Below, in pieces: positions 37,752-48,111 of a stretch of DNA of 64,000 nucleotides. Location of the stretch: positions 360,501-424,500 of the forward strand of contig NZ_JACJVJ010000001.1 of assembly GCF_014237875.1 (NCBI RefSeq), in the 5' to 3' direction. Numbering within the stretch: the first letter of the stretch is position 1; every line of letters begins with the position of its first letter. The notes beneath the pieces were generated by a model. The model ran no database searches and was not told the DNA's origin. It was given only the letters and a program-made list of their open reading frames with translations. Made by a program: the position numbers and the translations under genes. The DNA is from Parasphingopyxis marina (GTDB lineage: Bacteria > Pseudomonadota > Alphaproteobacteria > Sphingomonadales > Sphingomonadaceae).

Positions 37752-39050
37752 TCAGCCGCCGGCCGCCGCGATCGCCTGGTCGATATCGGCGATGATGTCG
37801 TCGATATGCTCAAGCCCGATGGAGAGGCGCACATAGCCGGGCGACACGCCGGTCGCGATCTGCTCTTCTTCCGAAAGCTGGCTGTGCGTCGTCGAGGCCG
37901 GATGGATGGCAAGGCTGCGCGCATCGCCGATATTGGCGACATGGTAGAGCAGTTCCAGCGCGTCGATAAACGCCTTGCCCGCTTCGACCCCGCCTTCAAG
38001 CTCGAACCCGAGCAGGCCGCCAAGCCCGCCGGTCAGCACGGCTTCGGCGCGTGCCTTCGCTTCGCCTTCAAGGCAGGAGGGATGGATGACGCGCGTCACT
38101 CCCGCGCGGGTCTTCAGCCAGTCGGCGACCTTTTGCGTGTTTTCGCAATGGCGCGGCATGCGCAACGCCAGCGTCTCTATGCCCTGGATGAACTGGAAGG
38201 CGTTCATCGGGCTCATCGCCGCGCCCAGATCCCGCAGCACCACGGTGCGCGCGCGCAGGATATAGGCGATCGGGCCGAGCGGTTTCGCCGCGTCGGTCCA
38301 CACCGCGCCATGATAGCTGGGATCGGGCGTGTTGAGCAGCGGCTGGCGCTCGGCATGCGCTTCCCAGTCGAAATTGCCGCCATCGATGATCAGCCCGCCG
38401 ATCGAAGTGCCATGGCCGCCGATATATTTCGTCGTGGAGTAAACCACGATCGCCGCGCCATGATCGAAGGGCCGTGCGATCAGCGGCGCGGCGGTATTGT
38501 CGACGATCAGCGGAATGCCCATCGCCCGTCCCGACGCCGCGATTTCGGCCATCGGCGCAACGACGAGTTTCGGATTGGGCAGGGTTTCGGCATACCAGGC
38601 GCGCGTCCTGTCGTCGCTGGCATTCACGAAAGCCTGCGGATCGGACGGATCGACGAAGCGCGTTTCGATGCCGAGATCTTTCAGCGTGTTGGCGAACAGG
38701 TTCCAGGTGCCGCCATACAGATCCGTGCCCGAAACGATGTTATCGCCGGAGCGCGCGAGATTCTGCACCGAAAAGGCCGAAGCCGCTTGGCCCGATGCCA
38801 CGGCGAGCGCCGCCGCGCCGCCTTCGAGCGCGGCCATCCGGTCTTCGAGGATCGCCGTCGTCGGGTTGCCGATGCGGGTATAGATATTGCCGAGCTCGGC
38901 CAGTGCGAAAAGGTTGGCGGCATGTTCGGTGCTGTCGAACTGATAGCTGGTCGTCTGGTAGATCGGCGGCGCAACCGCGCCGGTGGCCGGGTCCGCCCGC
39001 CATCCCGCATGAAGCGCCAGCGTTTCGGGGTGCAGTTGCTTGTCGGCCAT
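37752..39050 (-). CDS. metY: O-acetylhomoserine aminocarboxypropyltransferase
   Basis: 432 residues, PLP-dependent Cys/Met metabolism family. The PLP Lys is in VVYSTTKYIGGHGTSIGG; IYTRIGNPTTAILEDRMAALEGG and GVSPGYVRLSIGLEH are typical. It makes homocysteine from O-acetylhomoserine and sulfide. ATG 39050 (MADKQLHP) is preferred. The upstream leader contains a hairpin, but I could not match a known SAM riboswitch. The exact acyl substrate is inferred. Confidence 0.85.
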   Translation of the reverse strand: MADKQLHPETLALHAGWRADPATGAVAPPIYQTTSYQFDSTEHAANLFALAELGNIYTRIGNPTTAILEDRMAALEGGAAALAVASGQAASAFSVQNLARSGDNIVSGTDLYGGTWNLFANTLKDLGIETRFVDPSDPQAFVNASDDRTRAWYAETLPNPKLVVAPMAEIAASGRAMGIPLIVDNTAAPLIARPFDHGAAIVVYSTTKYIGGHGTSIGGLIIDGGNFDWEAHAERQPLLNTPDPSYHGAVWTDAAKPLGPIAYILRARTVVLRDLGAAMSPMNAFQFIQGIETLALRMPRHCENTQKVADWLKTRAGVTRVIHPSCLEGEAKARAEAVLTGGLGGLLGFELEGGVEAGKAFIDALELLYHVANIGDARSLAIHPASTTHSQLSEEEQIATGVSPGYVRLSIGLEHIDDIIADIDQAIAAAGG

Positions 39051-39123
39051 GATCGCGAATCCTTCTTCTCGTTCCGGTCTTTGGTTCCAAGGGTCCAAGC
39101 TTAGCGGATAAGATCGCCCGGCG

Positions 39124-39145
39124 GGTAGCCCCCGGCGTCGCTACC
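39124..39145 (-). promoter_or_regulatory. Hairpin in the metY leader
   Basis: GGTAGC (39124-39129) pairs with GCTACC (39140-39145) with a 10-base loop, about 75 bases upstream of metY. It may be part of a leader element. No SAM-II or SAM-SAH consensus could be confirmed by eye. Confidence 0.3.
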
Positions 39146-39241
39146 TGGCGCGGGGCGCGCGCAAAGCTATCGAATGCGCGGCTCGGCATTGCCGCAACGC
39201 GCCCGACAATGTCCTGCAGCGCGCAATACCTGTTTTATGTC

Positions 39242-39982
39242 CTATAGCGTCATCACCCCCGGTCGCGGCGCCTTCATTCCCATCGTTTCTTCGCTGAGCG
39301 GCGCGCCCGCCTCGATCAGCGCGGCGCGGCGGCCCTTGGCATCGGTCGATAGCTGAACCGCCTCGAACGGCGCGAGACGCGCAAAGGCCGAATGGGCCAG
39401 CGCGCGCGCAACGAAGGCAGCGGTCACCGGCCAGCGCCCGGCATCGATCTCGAACCCCGCATAGCGGCCGTTCGGGAAGAAGGTCGCGATGGCGATGTCG
39501 GCGAGCCCGATATCGCCGAACAGGAAGCCGTCCTTCGGCAGTTCGTTCTCAAGATACGCGAGCAGGCGCGGCATGTCCTCGGCCAGTGTGCGCTCGATCC
39601 GCGCTTCATCGCCCGGCTCGCCCCAGACGGCGGGGTGAACGCGGCGCTGGTAGAACAGCCCCCAGATGAAAACGTCGCCCATCCGCGTATCGGCGAATTC
39701 CTCGAGCCAGCGGGCACGCGCCCGGTCTTCCGGCGAAGCGGGCAGCAGCGGATGGACGTCCGGATAGGCCTCGTCGAGCCAGGCGCAGATCACCGAACTG
39801 TCGGTGAGCACGAGATCGCCCTCGATCAGCACGGGAATGCGGCGCAGGGGCGAGAGCTTCGCGAATGCGTCGTTGCCGTAAAAGGGCGTGATCGGATCGA
39901 TCTCGTAATCGAGCCCCTTCAGCCCGAGGCAGGCGAGCACTTTGCGCACATAGGGGCTGACATAACTGCCGACGATCTTCAT
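39242..39982 (-). CDS. Glutathione S-transferase family protein
   Basis: 246 residues. The N-terminal thioredoxin fold includes YVSPYVRKVLACLGLKG and IPVLIEGDLVLTDSSVICAWLDE (the SxVI motif binding the glutathione Glu). A helical C-terminal domain contains FLFGDIGLADIAIATFF. It resembles bacterial GSTs of unknown substrate. ATG 39982 is chosen because the fold begins there; upstream codons give an unlikely leader. Confidence 0.85.
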   Translation of the reverse strand: MKIVGSYVSPYVRKVLACLGLKGLDYEIDPITPFYGNDAFAKLSPLRRIPVLIEGDLVLTDSSVICAWLDEAYPDVHPLLPASPEDRARARWLEEFADTRMGDVFIWGLFYQRRVHPAVWGEPGDEARIERTLAEDMPRLLAYLENELPKDGFLFGDIGLADIAIATFFPNGRYAGFEIDAGRWPVTAAFVARALAHSAFARLAPFEAVQLSTDAKGRRAALIEAGAPLSEETMGMKAPRPGVMTL

Positions 39983-40094
39983 CGCCCGCTTATGCCATGG
40001 CACGCGGGCTGTAGGACAGGGAAAACGCGGTTTCGAATCGCTTGACCGGCCATCGCAACGCCTTAGTCTTCCCGCTTTCGAGGAGGGCGTCGTC

Positions 40095-41009
40095 ATGCAG
40101 CAATCCCGTTCTCTTGCCTATTGGCTTTGCATCGGCTGGGTCGTCCTGGTCGTGCTCTGGGTCGGCTGGGAGGCGTACAGCTATTCCGGCCTCTATCGCT
40201 GGCTTGCCGAATGGCAGATCGAACGCTGGGGCGAATATCAGCAATTCTGGACGGCGCTGGGGCCGCTCGTCCTGCTCACCATGTTCCCGCTCTCCTGGAT
40301 CGGCCGGCAGGAACGCGCCCGCAAGGCGCAGGTGGACGCCGCGACGATCGCCGAAACCGGCGCGCCCCCCGATCCGCTCGATCAACTGGTGCGCACACGG
40401 CGCTTCGGGCTCCTGTTCAGCGGCCTGGCCGCGCTGGTCGCGGTCGGCGCCTATGGCTGGTCCCAGACCCTGCCCGATGCATCCGATCCGCCCGCGGAGA
40501 TCGATCTGGCAACCCTGGGCGATGGCGATGTGCCGGCCGGCCCGGTCCTGTTGACCGCCGCCATCGACACCGAGAACAGCGTCACCCAGCAATCCTCCTA
40601 TTCGCGGGTCGGGAGCTCGGACGAGATCAGCTATGCGACGCTCTATGTGCCGCTGATTGCCGAGGGCGCGGCGAAGGAAGGCGAGCGAGCGCCGGTCCGC
40701 GTGTTCCTCGATCGTTCGGTCTCGAACCCGACGATGCCGCAGGGCGGCGCGAGACAGGTGTTCATGGGCAACCAGTTTCGCGGTACCCTGGTAGAAAACG
40801 GCCTGCCGGGCCCGGTGCGCGCCGAGTTCGAAAATGCCGGCATCGCCATCGCCAGCCCGCATTACCTGTTGACGAGCGATAGCGCGGGCGGCCGCAAACC
40901 CTTTTACATCACCGCCGCGATTGCGGGCTTGCTTGCCTTTGCGATGCTGGCGATGGTCCCGGCGATGCAATTGCGTATATGGCGGGAACGGCGACAGCGC
41001 CGCGATTGA
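40095..41009 (+). CDS. Hypothetical membrane protein
   Basis: 304 residues. Hydrophobic segments lie near residues 9-30, 52-68, 103-120 and 272-293. Between the last two is a periplasm-like domain of about 150 residues with SVTQQSSYSRVGSSDEISYATLYVPL. No family recognised. It precedes two GFA-type genes on the same strand. Confidence 0.6.
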   Translation: MQQSRSLAYWLCIGWVVLVVLWVGWEAYSYSGLYRWLAEWQIERWGEYQQFWTALGPLVLLTMFPLSWIGRQERARKAQVDAATIAETGAPPDPLDQLVRTRRFGLLFSGLAALVAVGAYGWSQTLPDASDPPAEIDLATLGDGDVPAGPVLLTAAIDTENSVTQQSSYSRVGSSDEISYATLYVPLIAEGAAKEGERAPVRVFLDRSVSNPTMPQGGARQVFMGNQFRGTLVENGLPGPVRAEFENAGIAIASPHYLLTSDSAGGRKPFYITAAIAGLLAFAMLAMVPAMQLRIWRERRQRRD

Positions 41010-41027
41010 ACAAGACGGGAGAGAGCC

Positions 41028-41471
41028 GTGAACGAGACGAGTGAGACGAACCAAGCGATGGTCGGCGGCTGCCTGTGCGGCGCGATCCGGTACCGGATCA
41101 CCGGCGCCCCTTTGTTCGTCAGCCAGTGCGCGTGCAAGGATTGCCAGAAGGCGACCGGCACCGGCCACACGACGATCGTCGGCGTCGAGGAGGCGGACCT
41201 TCATGTCGAGGGCGAACCGAAAATCTATACCAATAGCGGCGATACCGGCGGCGCGGTGTCGCGCCATTTCTGCGGCACCTGCGGCGGGCGGCTCTACACG
41301 ACGGGCGACCTGCCGGGATCGGTGCATATCGTCCAGGCCGGTTCGCTCGACGATCCGAACCTGGTGACGCCGACCAGCGCCATCTACCTCAAGGACGCGC
41401 CGCACTGGGACCGGTTCGATCCCGCAATCGAACAGTTTCAGGAGATGCGCCCGCGCCCGGCGGCGCAATAG
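41028..41471 (+). CDS. GFA family protein
   Basis: 147 residues starting GTG. The zinc ligands are in GGCLCGAIRYRI (Cys-x-Cys), QCACKDCQKATG and HFCGTCGGRLY. GFA proteins are related to glutathione-dependent formaldehyde-activating enzyme. The metal fold is clear, but the substrate is unknown. A second GFA gene follows after 15 bp. Confidence 0.88.
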   Translation: MNETSETNQAMVGGCLCGAIRYRITGAPLFVSQCACKDCQKATGTGHTTIVGVEEADLHVEGEPKIYTNSGDTGGAVSRHFCGTCGGRLYTTGDLPGSVHIVQAGSLDDPNLVTPTSAIYLKDAPHWDRFDPAIEQFQEMRPRPAAQ

Positions 41472-41486
41472 CAGGAGGTTGAGCCG

Positions 41487-41930
41487 ATGACCGAGGAGAC
41501 GCAGCCGACGATCGCAGGCCATTGCCTGTGCGGCGCGGTAACGGTGAGAACAGCGCCGCCTGAGCCGCATGTCGACGCCTGCCATTGCGGCATGTGCCGC
41601 CGCTGGGGCGGAGGCGCGTTTCTCTCGCTCAAGCTCGTTACCGATCCGCAGATCGACGGCGCCGGGCATATCGCGCGCTATGCTTCCTCCGATTGGGCCG
41701 AGCGCGGCTTTTGCCGGGAATGCGGCACGCACCTTTTCTTCTTCTTCAAGCCCTCGAACGGCTATTCCTTCACGCCCGGCCTGTTCGACGACGCCGAAAA
41801 GTTCGAACTCGTCGAAGAGATCTTCATCGACGAAAAGCCCGCTTATTACAGCTTCGCCGGCGACGCGGCGAAGAAGACCGGCGCCGAGGTGATCGAGGAA
41901 GCGAAAGCCGCGGGCTTCAGCTTCGATTAG
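41487..41930 (+). CDS. GFA family protein
   Basis: 147 residues. GHCLCGAVTVRT, HVDACHCGMCRRWGGGAF and GFCRECGTHLFFFF carry the zinc Cys residues. It lies directly downstream of the first GFA gene and is likely co-transcribed, but the sequences are quite different, so this is not a recent duplication. It overlaps the converging NTF2-like gene by 4 bp. Confidence 0.88.
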   Translation: MTEETQPTIAGHCLCGAVTVRTAPPEPHVDACHCGMCRRWGGGAFLSLKLVTDPQIDGAGHIARYASSDWAERGFCRECGTHLFFFFKPSNGYSFTPGLFDDAEKFELVEEIFIDEKPAYYSFAGDAAKKTGAEVIEEAKAAGFSFD

Positions 41931-42460
41931 CCCGCCGCATCCCGCGCCGCGCGCGCGGCGGCAAGGAAGGGCGCATAATCGGCATAGTCGCGATGCTCGA
42001 CGACCAGCCCGTCCTCGATGCGCAGCAGGGTGACGAACGGCATCACGCTCTCCACGATCCTGCCCTCCCCGCTGCCGTCGCCCATGTCCAGCGCCCAATC
42101 CAGCTCGCCCTCGAAGATCGCATAATGGCCGGCATGGAGCGTGCGCAGCGGGCGGAATTCCATGCGCGTAATCCCGGCATAGCCCTGGCGGAACAGGGTC
42201 ATCATCGCGGCCTTGCCGTCGGCCAGCGCGCCCCCGAAGACGAGCTCCGCCGTCGGATCGCGAAAGCTTGCGGCATCGGCGAGCAGCGGCTCCAGCGCGT
42301 CCCAGTCGCGCGCAATATAGGCGGCGAAATAGGCCTCGCCGACGGGCGCGGTTTCGGCCGAGGTCGCATCGAAGTTCGGCCGCTGCTGCGCGGCGAGCGG
42401 CGCGGCGGGCAGGGCGAGGGCCAGCGCGGCCAGCGACAGGGTGGCGGTAAATGCTTTCAT
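41927..42460 (-). CDS. NTF2-like (SnoaL-type) secreted protein
   Basis: 177 residues. A signal peptide (MKAFTATLSLAALALAL, cleavage near LAAQ) is followed by a cone-fold domain: AYFAAYIARDWDALEPLLADAASF, FEGELDWALD and VTLLRIEDGLVVEHRDYADY. Such nuclear transport factor 2-like domains bind small ligands or act as enzymes; this one is probably periplasmic. Its ATG overlaps the HTH ORF stop by 4 bp. Confidence 0.8.
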   Translation of the reverse strand: MKAFTATLSLAALALALPAAPLAAQQRPNFDATSAETAPVGEAYFAAYIARDWDALEPLLADAASFRDPTAELVFGGALADGKAAMMTLFRQGYAGITRMEFRPLRTLHAGHYAIFEGELDWALDMGDGSGEGRIVESVMPFVTLLRIEDGLVVEHRDYADYAPFLAAARAARDAAG

Positions 42461-43125
42461 GGCGATGCGGGGCTCCTCTCTTCCGGGCGCGCGGCGCCCT
42501 GTATCGTCGGTTGCCGCCTCGTGGCGCCGCGCGGCCCGGCCGTCACCCGGCTTTCGACGAAGGTTCCCCGGCAAGCGGCAGACGGGCCGGTTGACACTAA
42601 AGCCCCCTTTTGCGGCGCGGCGCCCTTGCCCGGATCGCCGCGCACGGGGCGATCCCCGGTCAGCCGGTCGGCGCGCGAAAGGGCGGCGCAAAGCGCGGAA
42701 ATATCGGCCTTTCGCTCGGTTCCGACATAGCGGCCGCCGCGCAGCACCGGGCGATAAAGATCGGCGCAGAGGCGCTGGGACAGCGGAGCGGGTGTGACCT
42801 TAGCGCGCGGCCCGCGCATCCCCTCGCCGGCCGGCGCGCCCATGATCGCATCCCATGCGGCGGCAAAGCCCGCCGCGCCGCGCCGGGCGCGCAGCCGATA
42901 AGCGCTCTCCCGGCTCATGCCGACGCGGTTAGCGGCGGATGTCACGCACCGCGTCTCGGCCAGCAGCCCGAGAAACGCCGCCTGCCGCCGCGGCGTCCAC
43001 CCGTCGCGGCGGGGGCGCACGGGGACGGGGGTAAAGAAGGGGATGCGCGAGAGGCGGCGCTGCTGGACGGCGGCGCTACGCGGGTGCGGGGCGGGCGACT
43101 CAGGCGGAGGGGAACCGTGCGTCAT
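42457..43125 (-). CDS. Helix-turn-helix protein of a repeated sphingomonad element
   Basis: 222 residues, very basic. MTHGSPPPESPAPHPRS opens it, then RIPFFTPVPVRPRRDGWTPRRQ, then a helix-turn-helix ETRCVTSAANRVGMSRESAYRLRARRG (about residues 55-80) and AAWDAIMG. I know similar orphan proteins in several sphingomonads. The C-terminal part KGALVSTG lies in a block also present in a deleted copy at 19911-20115. It probably binds DNA; the mobilising enzyme is not visible. The end overlaps the NTF2-like start. Confidence 0.65.
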   Translation of the reverse strand: MTHGSPPPESPAPHPRSAAVQQRRLSRIPFFTPVPVRPRRDGWTPRRQAAFLGLLAETRCVTSAANRVGMSRESAYRLRARRGAAGFAAAWDAIMGAPAGEGMRGPRAKVTPAPLSQRLCADLYRPVLRGGRYVGTERKADISALCAALSRADRLTGDRPVRGDPGKGAAPQKGALVSTGPSAACRGTFVESRVTAGPRGATRRQPTIQGAARPEERSPASP

Positions 43126-43165
43126 CCGACAGGATGGAACACAAGATTTCCAAATAGGACAGGAA
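42540..43165 (-). mobile_element. Repeated element carrying the HTH gene (longer copy)
   Basis: Shared blocks with the copy at 19911-20115: 43119-43163, 42793-42810 (18 of 18 identical) and 42587-42613. The block at 43119-43163 straddles the HTH start codon and its leader; the others are inside the gene. Exact ends are not defined, and no target duplication was found by eye. Confidence 0.55.
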
Positions 43166-43355
43166 AACTTAGTGTGCAGGATGCGAAGATATCCGTCAGT
43201 ATGAGGCAGAGTGGAGGGGAGTAGGAAATCGCTTCAGCCCTATTTCATACCCTTTCCAATAACACCTAAACCATGGAAAATTTCAGCCCGCTGGCATCTA
43301 AAAATTGGACAAAGAGTGGCGATTCTGAGATTGGTTAACATTCAGGAGGACCGAG
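43164..43355. other. AT-rich leader of the dGTPase region
   Basis: About 190 bases, markedly lower in GC than the chromosome, with no ORF I trust. It marks the left boundary of the low-GC segment and probably carries the promoter for the genes at 43356 and 43532. Confidence 0.5.
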
Positions 43356-43514
43356 ATGACACGACCGGAACAAATCGCTCAAAGGGCTAGAGAACACTCA
43401 ATGCAAAAGACAAGTTTGCTGAGAGTTGTGGTAACGGAAAGAGTCGCCGGAGGGAACGCTCCTCCAAAGTCCGCGCCCCACCCTTCAAATGCAGATAGAA
43501 AACCCAATAGATAG
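43356..43514 (+). CDS. Small ORF (52 residues) directly upstream of the dGTPase-like gene
   Basis: Begins MTRPEQIAQRAREHSMQK with an ideal AGGAGGA 6 bases before the ATG. Basic, ending in a Pro/Asn-rich tail (KSAPHPSNADRKPNR). It ends 17 bp before the dGTPase-like start, so the two are likely co-translated. No family recognised. It could be a leader peptide or an accessory factor. Confidence 0.5.
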   Translation: MTRPEQIAQRAREHSMQKTSLLRVVVTERVAGGNAPPKSAPHPSNADRKPNR

Positions 43515-43531
43515 CGTTCATAGGTGAGTTT

Positions 43532-44938
43532 ATGGAAAATAGACTCTACCAAACCTCTGATGTCTCTCGCTTCGTTCCAGAAGACAAGGACGAAGAAACT
43601 TGGAGAGACGCGTTCAGGAGGGACTACGCGAGAGTAATACACAGCCCTTCTTTCAGACGACAGCAAGGAAAGACTCAGATATTCCCGGGGCACGAGTCTG
43701 ATTTCTTTCGGAACAGGCTCACGCACTCACTTGAGGTCGCGCAGATCGCGGAATCAATCGCGCACCGGCTCAACGCCACCAGTGAGTTTCTTACAAACAA
43801 CCCAATCGATCCTCGGATTTGCTTCACAGCTGCACACCTGCATGACATTGGACACCCTCCATTCGGCCACAATGGGGAAGAAGCCCTAGATGAATGCATG
43901 CGAAAATACGGAGGGTTTGAAGGCAATGCCCAGACACTGAGAATCGTTTCACAGCTTGAAAAGAAACGCTATCGACCGGGGATCGAAGATGCCTTGGAAC
44001 GTCGGGCTGGCTTAAATCTAACCTATCGAACACTAGCGGCAATCTTAAAATATGACGATGAAATCGCGGAGGATCGAAGCAAAGACACCAAGATTCGTAA
44101 GGGCTACTACTTCTGTGACAAAGAAATAGTTCAAGACATAAAGAGATCTGTTTGTCCAGGCATTGATTTTTCTAAAAGGAAATTCAAAACAATAGAATGT
44201 CAAATCATGGATATTGCGGATGATATCGCATATTCGACGTATGATATCGAGGACACGTTTAAGGCAGGATTTCTTTGCCCCTCAACGATTCTTACCTATG
44301 ATTCGAGTGTGATGGATGCGGTTGCTGAAGAGGTCAGCAAGAAGACTGGCGATGCAGAATTCAGCGCATCGGGCGTGCTGGGGGTCTTCTTAGATATTTT
44401 TAGCCAACTGGTTATACCGACCGAGGATTTGAGCCCTGGAGTGGAAGACTCGATTGGCGAAAGAGTCTTGGCGGCACTAACCTATCAACATGATCTAGAC
44501 TCGATCGCTCAGGATGGAAATCTGCGGACCTCATTTACGTCGTATTTGGTGGGACGTTTCATAAGCGGTGTTCAGCTCCAGATCGATGAGGAGCTCCCTC
44601 AACTGAGTCAGGTCTCGATTGAACCTAATACGTTTCAAGAGATCGAAGTTCTCAAGAACTTTACATATCAAGCGACAATACGGTCCAACAGAGTGGCAGT
44701 TTCCGAGTTTCGCGGAAAAGATATTGTAAGGGAACTGTTTGAAGCCCTAGATGGTAAAAAGGGAAGACTCCTGCTTCCTGACGACTTTCAAAAACTCTAC
44801 GACGCAGCCGAAGGGAATGTTCCCGCTCGGAAGCGAGTCCTTTGCGATTTTATCGCTGGAATGACAGACCGCTACGCAATGGAGTTTTGGGCGCGCTTAT
44901 ATAGTGACACCGGAGAAACGATCTTCAAACCACTTTAG
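43532..44938 (+). CDS. dGTPase-like HD-domain triphosphohydrolase
   Basis: 468 residues. NRLTHSLEVAQIAESIAHRL and AAHLHDIGHPPFGHNGEEALDE are the HD metal-binding motifs (His...HD) of the Dgt family, which cut dGTP and related dNTPs to nucleoside and triphosphate. The N-terminal FRRDYARVIHSPSFRRQQGKTQIFP is also typical. GC content is clearly lower than in neighbours, so horizontal origin is likely. Some dGTPases act in anti-phage nucleotide depletion; whether this one does is inference. It converges on a thiC tail remnant, overlapping its stop. Confidence 0.88.
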   Translation: MENRLYQTSDVSRFVPEDKDEETWRDAFRRDYARVIHSPSFRRQQGKTQIFPGHESDFFRNRLTHSLEVAQIAESIAHRLNATSEFLTNNPIDPRICFTAAHLHDIGHPPFGHNGEEALDECMRKYGGFEGNAQTLRIVSQLEKKRYRPGIEDALERRAGLNLTYRTLAAILKYDDEIAEDRSKDTKIRKGYYFCDKEIVQDIKRSVCPGIDFSKRKFKTIECQIMDIADDIAYSTYDIEDTFKAGFLCPSTILTYDSSVMDAVAEEVSKKTGDAEFSASGVLGVFLDIFSQLVIPTEDLSPGVEDSIGERVLAALTYQHDLDSIAQDGNLRTSFTSYLVGRFISGVQLQIDEELPQLSQVSIEPNTFQEIEVLKNFTYQATIRSNRVAVSEFRGKDIVRELFEALDGKKGRLLLPDDFQKLYDAAEGNVPARKRVLCDFIAGMTDRYAMEFWARLYSDTGETIFKPL

Positions 44939-45056
44939 AGCCAGCGCTCCGCCTCCACATAAATTTCTCCCCCCTCTTCCCTGAACTTTGCGTTCATCTC
45001 TTCTATGCCTTTCTCGACATTCTCGCCGCTTGCCGCGATGAATTCCTCGCCCGCCG
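44935..45056 (-). pseudogene. Duplicated thiC 3' end (tail remnant 2)
   Basis: The strand encodes AAGEEFIAASGENVEKGIEEMNAKFREEGGEIYVEAERWL and stops. This matches the C-terminus of ThiC ([20 protein letters not shown]... in the intact gene at 46213). It begins right after the DUF1772 stop codon at 45057, in another frame, and has no start, so it is a remnant. Its stop overlaps the convergent dGTPase stop. Confidence 0.75.
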
Positions 45057-45545
45057 CTATGCCGCCCGCTGCACCATCGCGAGGACCAGCAGCGCGAGCG
45101 ACAGCGTCGAGGCCAGCGTGCGGATATGGTTCCAGCGCGTCCATCGCGTCAGATAGTCGGCCCAGATGCGCGCGCCATCGTCGCTGGCCGGATCGGCGGC
45201 GGCGAGGGCGTTGTTGAGCGGGACGTTGCGGGCAATCGTGACGAGGAACATACCGGCGAAATAGAGCGCGCCGCCGACGGCCATCGCCGCCGCTCCGGCC
45301 GCGCCCCATGCGAGCGCGCCGATCACGGCGAGCGCGAGGCAGGACGCGCTGCTGCCGAAGAAGAGCGGCAGGAACAGCGAGCGGACGATCACGACGTTGA
45401 TCGCGTTCATCGCCGCGATGCCGGCCGCCCGGTCGATGCTGCCCAGCGCGGCCATGCCGAACGCCGAAAAGGTGAAATAGACCCCGGCCATCAGCCCCAC
45501 CGACAGGACCGAAAACCAGAGCAGGATCGTCGTTACCATTGCCAT
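45057..45545 (-). CDS. DUF1772 (anthrone oxygenase-like) membrane protein
   Basis: 162 residues with four membrane segments: LLWFSVLSVGLMAGVYFTFS, VRSLFLPLFFGSSASCLALAV and two more, with NVPLNNALAAADPAS and WNHIRTLASTLSLAL typical of DUF1772. The function in bacteria is unproven. GGGGGAAG precedes the start. It is flanked by thiC tail remnants on both sides. Confidence 0.8.
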   Translation of the reverse strand: MAMVTTILLWFSVLSVGLMAGVYFTFSAFGMAALGSIDRAAGIAAMNAINVVIVRSLFLPLFFGSSASCLALAVIGALAWGAAGAAAMAVGGALYFAGMFLVTIARNVPLNNALAAADPASDDGARIWADYLTRWTRWNHIRTLASTLSLALLVLAMVQRAA

Positions 45546-45575
45546 GTCGCGCTTCCCCCTTTGCGCGGCGCGTGC

Positions 45576-45640
45576 CTAGCGGGAGGCGGGCAGGTAGATT
45601 TCCCCGCCTTCTTCCCTGAATTTCTCGGCATTCTCTCTGC
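45576..45640 (-). pseudogene. Duplicated thiC 3' end (tail remnant 1)
   Basis: The strand reads VSRENAEKFREEGGEIYLPASR then TAG, a typical ThiC C-terminal end. It starts directly after the stop of the DUF2199 gene (45641) and carries only about the last 20 residues. It is shorter than the remnant at 44935 and shares FREEGGEIY with it. Confidence 0.65.
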
Positions 45641-46210
45641 TCACAGCTTCGGTCCATGCCCGTAATAGGCGAAAATTTCCAGCACACGTTCGGGCGTGAT
45701 GCCCTGATCCTGCGCAACGGCGAGAGGATGGCCGTCTTCCTGAACCCATAGCAACGCCCGCTGCCGGTCCTTACGCGGTTCGACCGAGACGGCCAGCGGA
45801 TCGGGCCCGACATAGTCGGCGAGTTGGTTGCATAGCCAGCCGCTCCATGGCCCCCAATCCGGGTAGGTGCCGTCGTCGAACCCTTCGATATATTTCTCGA
45901 AATTGGTGCGCGACAGGGTGGACCAACAGCCGATGCCGAACGGTTCCTCAAGGCCCTGGACCGGGATGAGCAGTACAGCGCGGATCATGAAATATTCCCC
46001 GCCGAGGACGCAGAAATCCTCCGAAAGGAAATCGCCTTTCATCCGGAGGCCCGCATTGTCCTCATAGGAAACGGGGCCCGTCCACGGATCGGGAGCGAAT
46101 GCCGCCAGATCGAACGGCCAGCCATGATCTGCGCCGCACTGCGCGCAATGCCAGCTACCGCTCTTCAGCTGGTCGGCTGCCGAACGCCGTTTCCTCCCCA
46201 GGCCGAACAG
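45641..46210 (-). CDS. DUF2199 domain protein with unresolved start
   Basis: The frame encodes WHCAQCGADHGWPFDLAAFAP, SEDFCVLGGEYFMIRAVLLIPV and FGIGCWSTLSRTNFEKY, all DUF2199 features (zinc-like CxxC then the domain). The only ATG (at 46042) lies after the CxxC part. The frame is open back to thiC; a CTG at 46210 lies 3 bp beyond the thiC stop. Translation may depend on reinitiation, or the start was lost at the thiC junction. Coordinates are the widest plausible frame. Confidence 0.6.
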   Translation of the reverse strand: MFGLGRKRRSAADQLKSGSWHCAQCGADHGWPFDLAAFAPDPWTGPVSYEDNAGLRMKGDFLSEDFCVLGGEYFMIRAVLLIPVQGLEEPFGIGCWSTLSRTNFEKYIEGFDDGTYPDWGPWSGWLCNQLADYVGPDPLAVSVEPRKDRQRALLWVQEDGHPLAVAQDQGITPERVLEIFAYYGHGPKL

Positions 46211-46212
46211 CG

Positions 46213-48111
<1,899 letters not shown>

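Noticed and set aside
39051-39241. SAM riboswitch before metY
   Set aside because: Neither the SAM-II nor SAM-SAH core could be found by eye, so it is reported only as a hairpin leader.
41028-41930. Recent duplication of the two GFA genes
   Set aside because: They share only the zinc motifs and differ widely elsewhere, so they are distant paralogues rather than a recent tandem copy.
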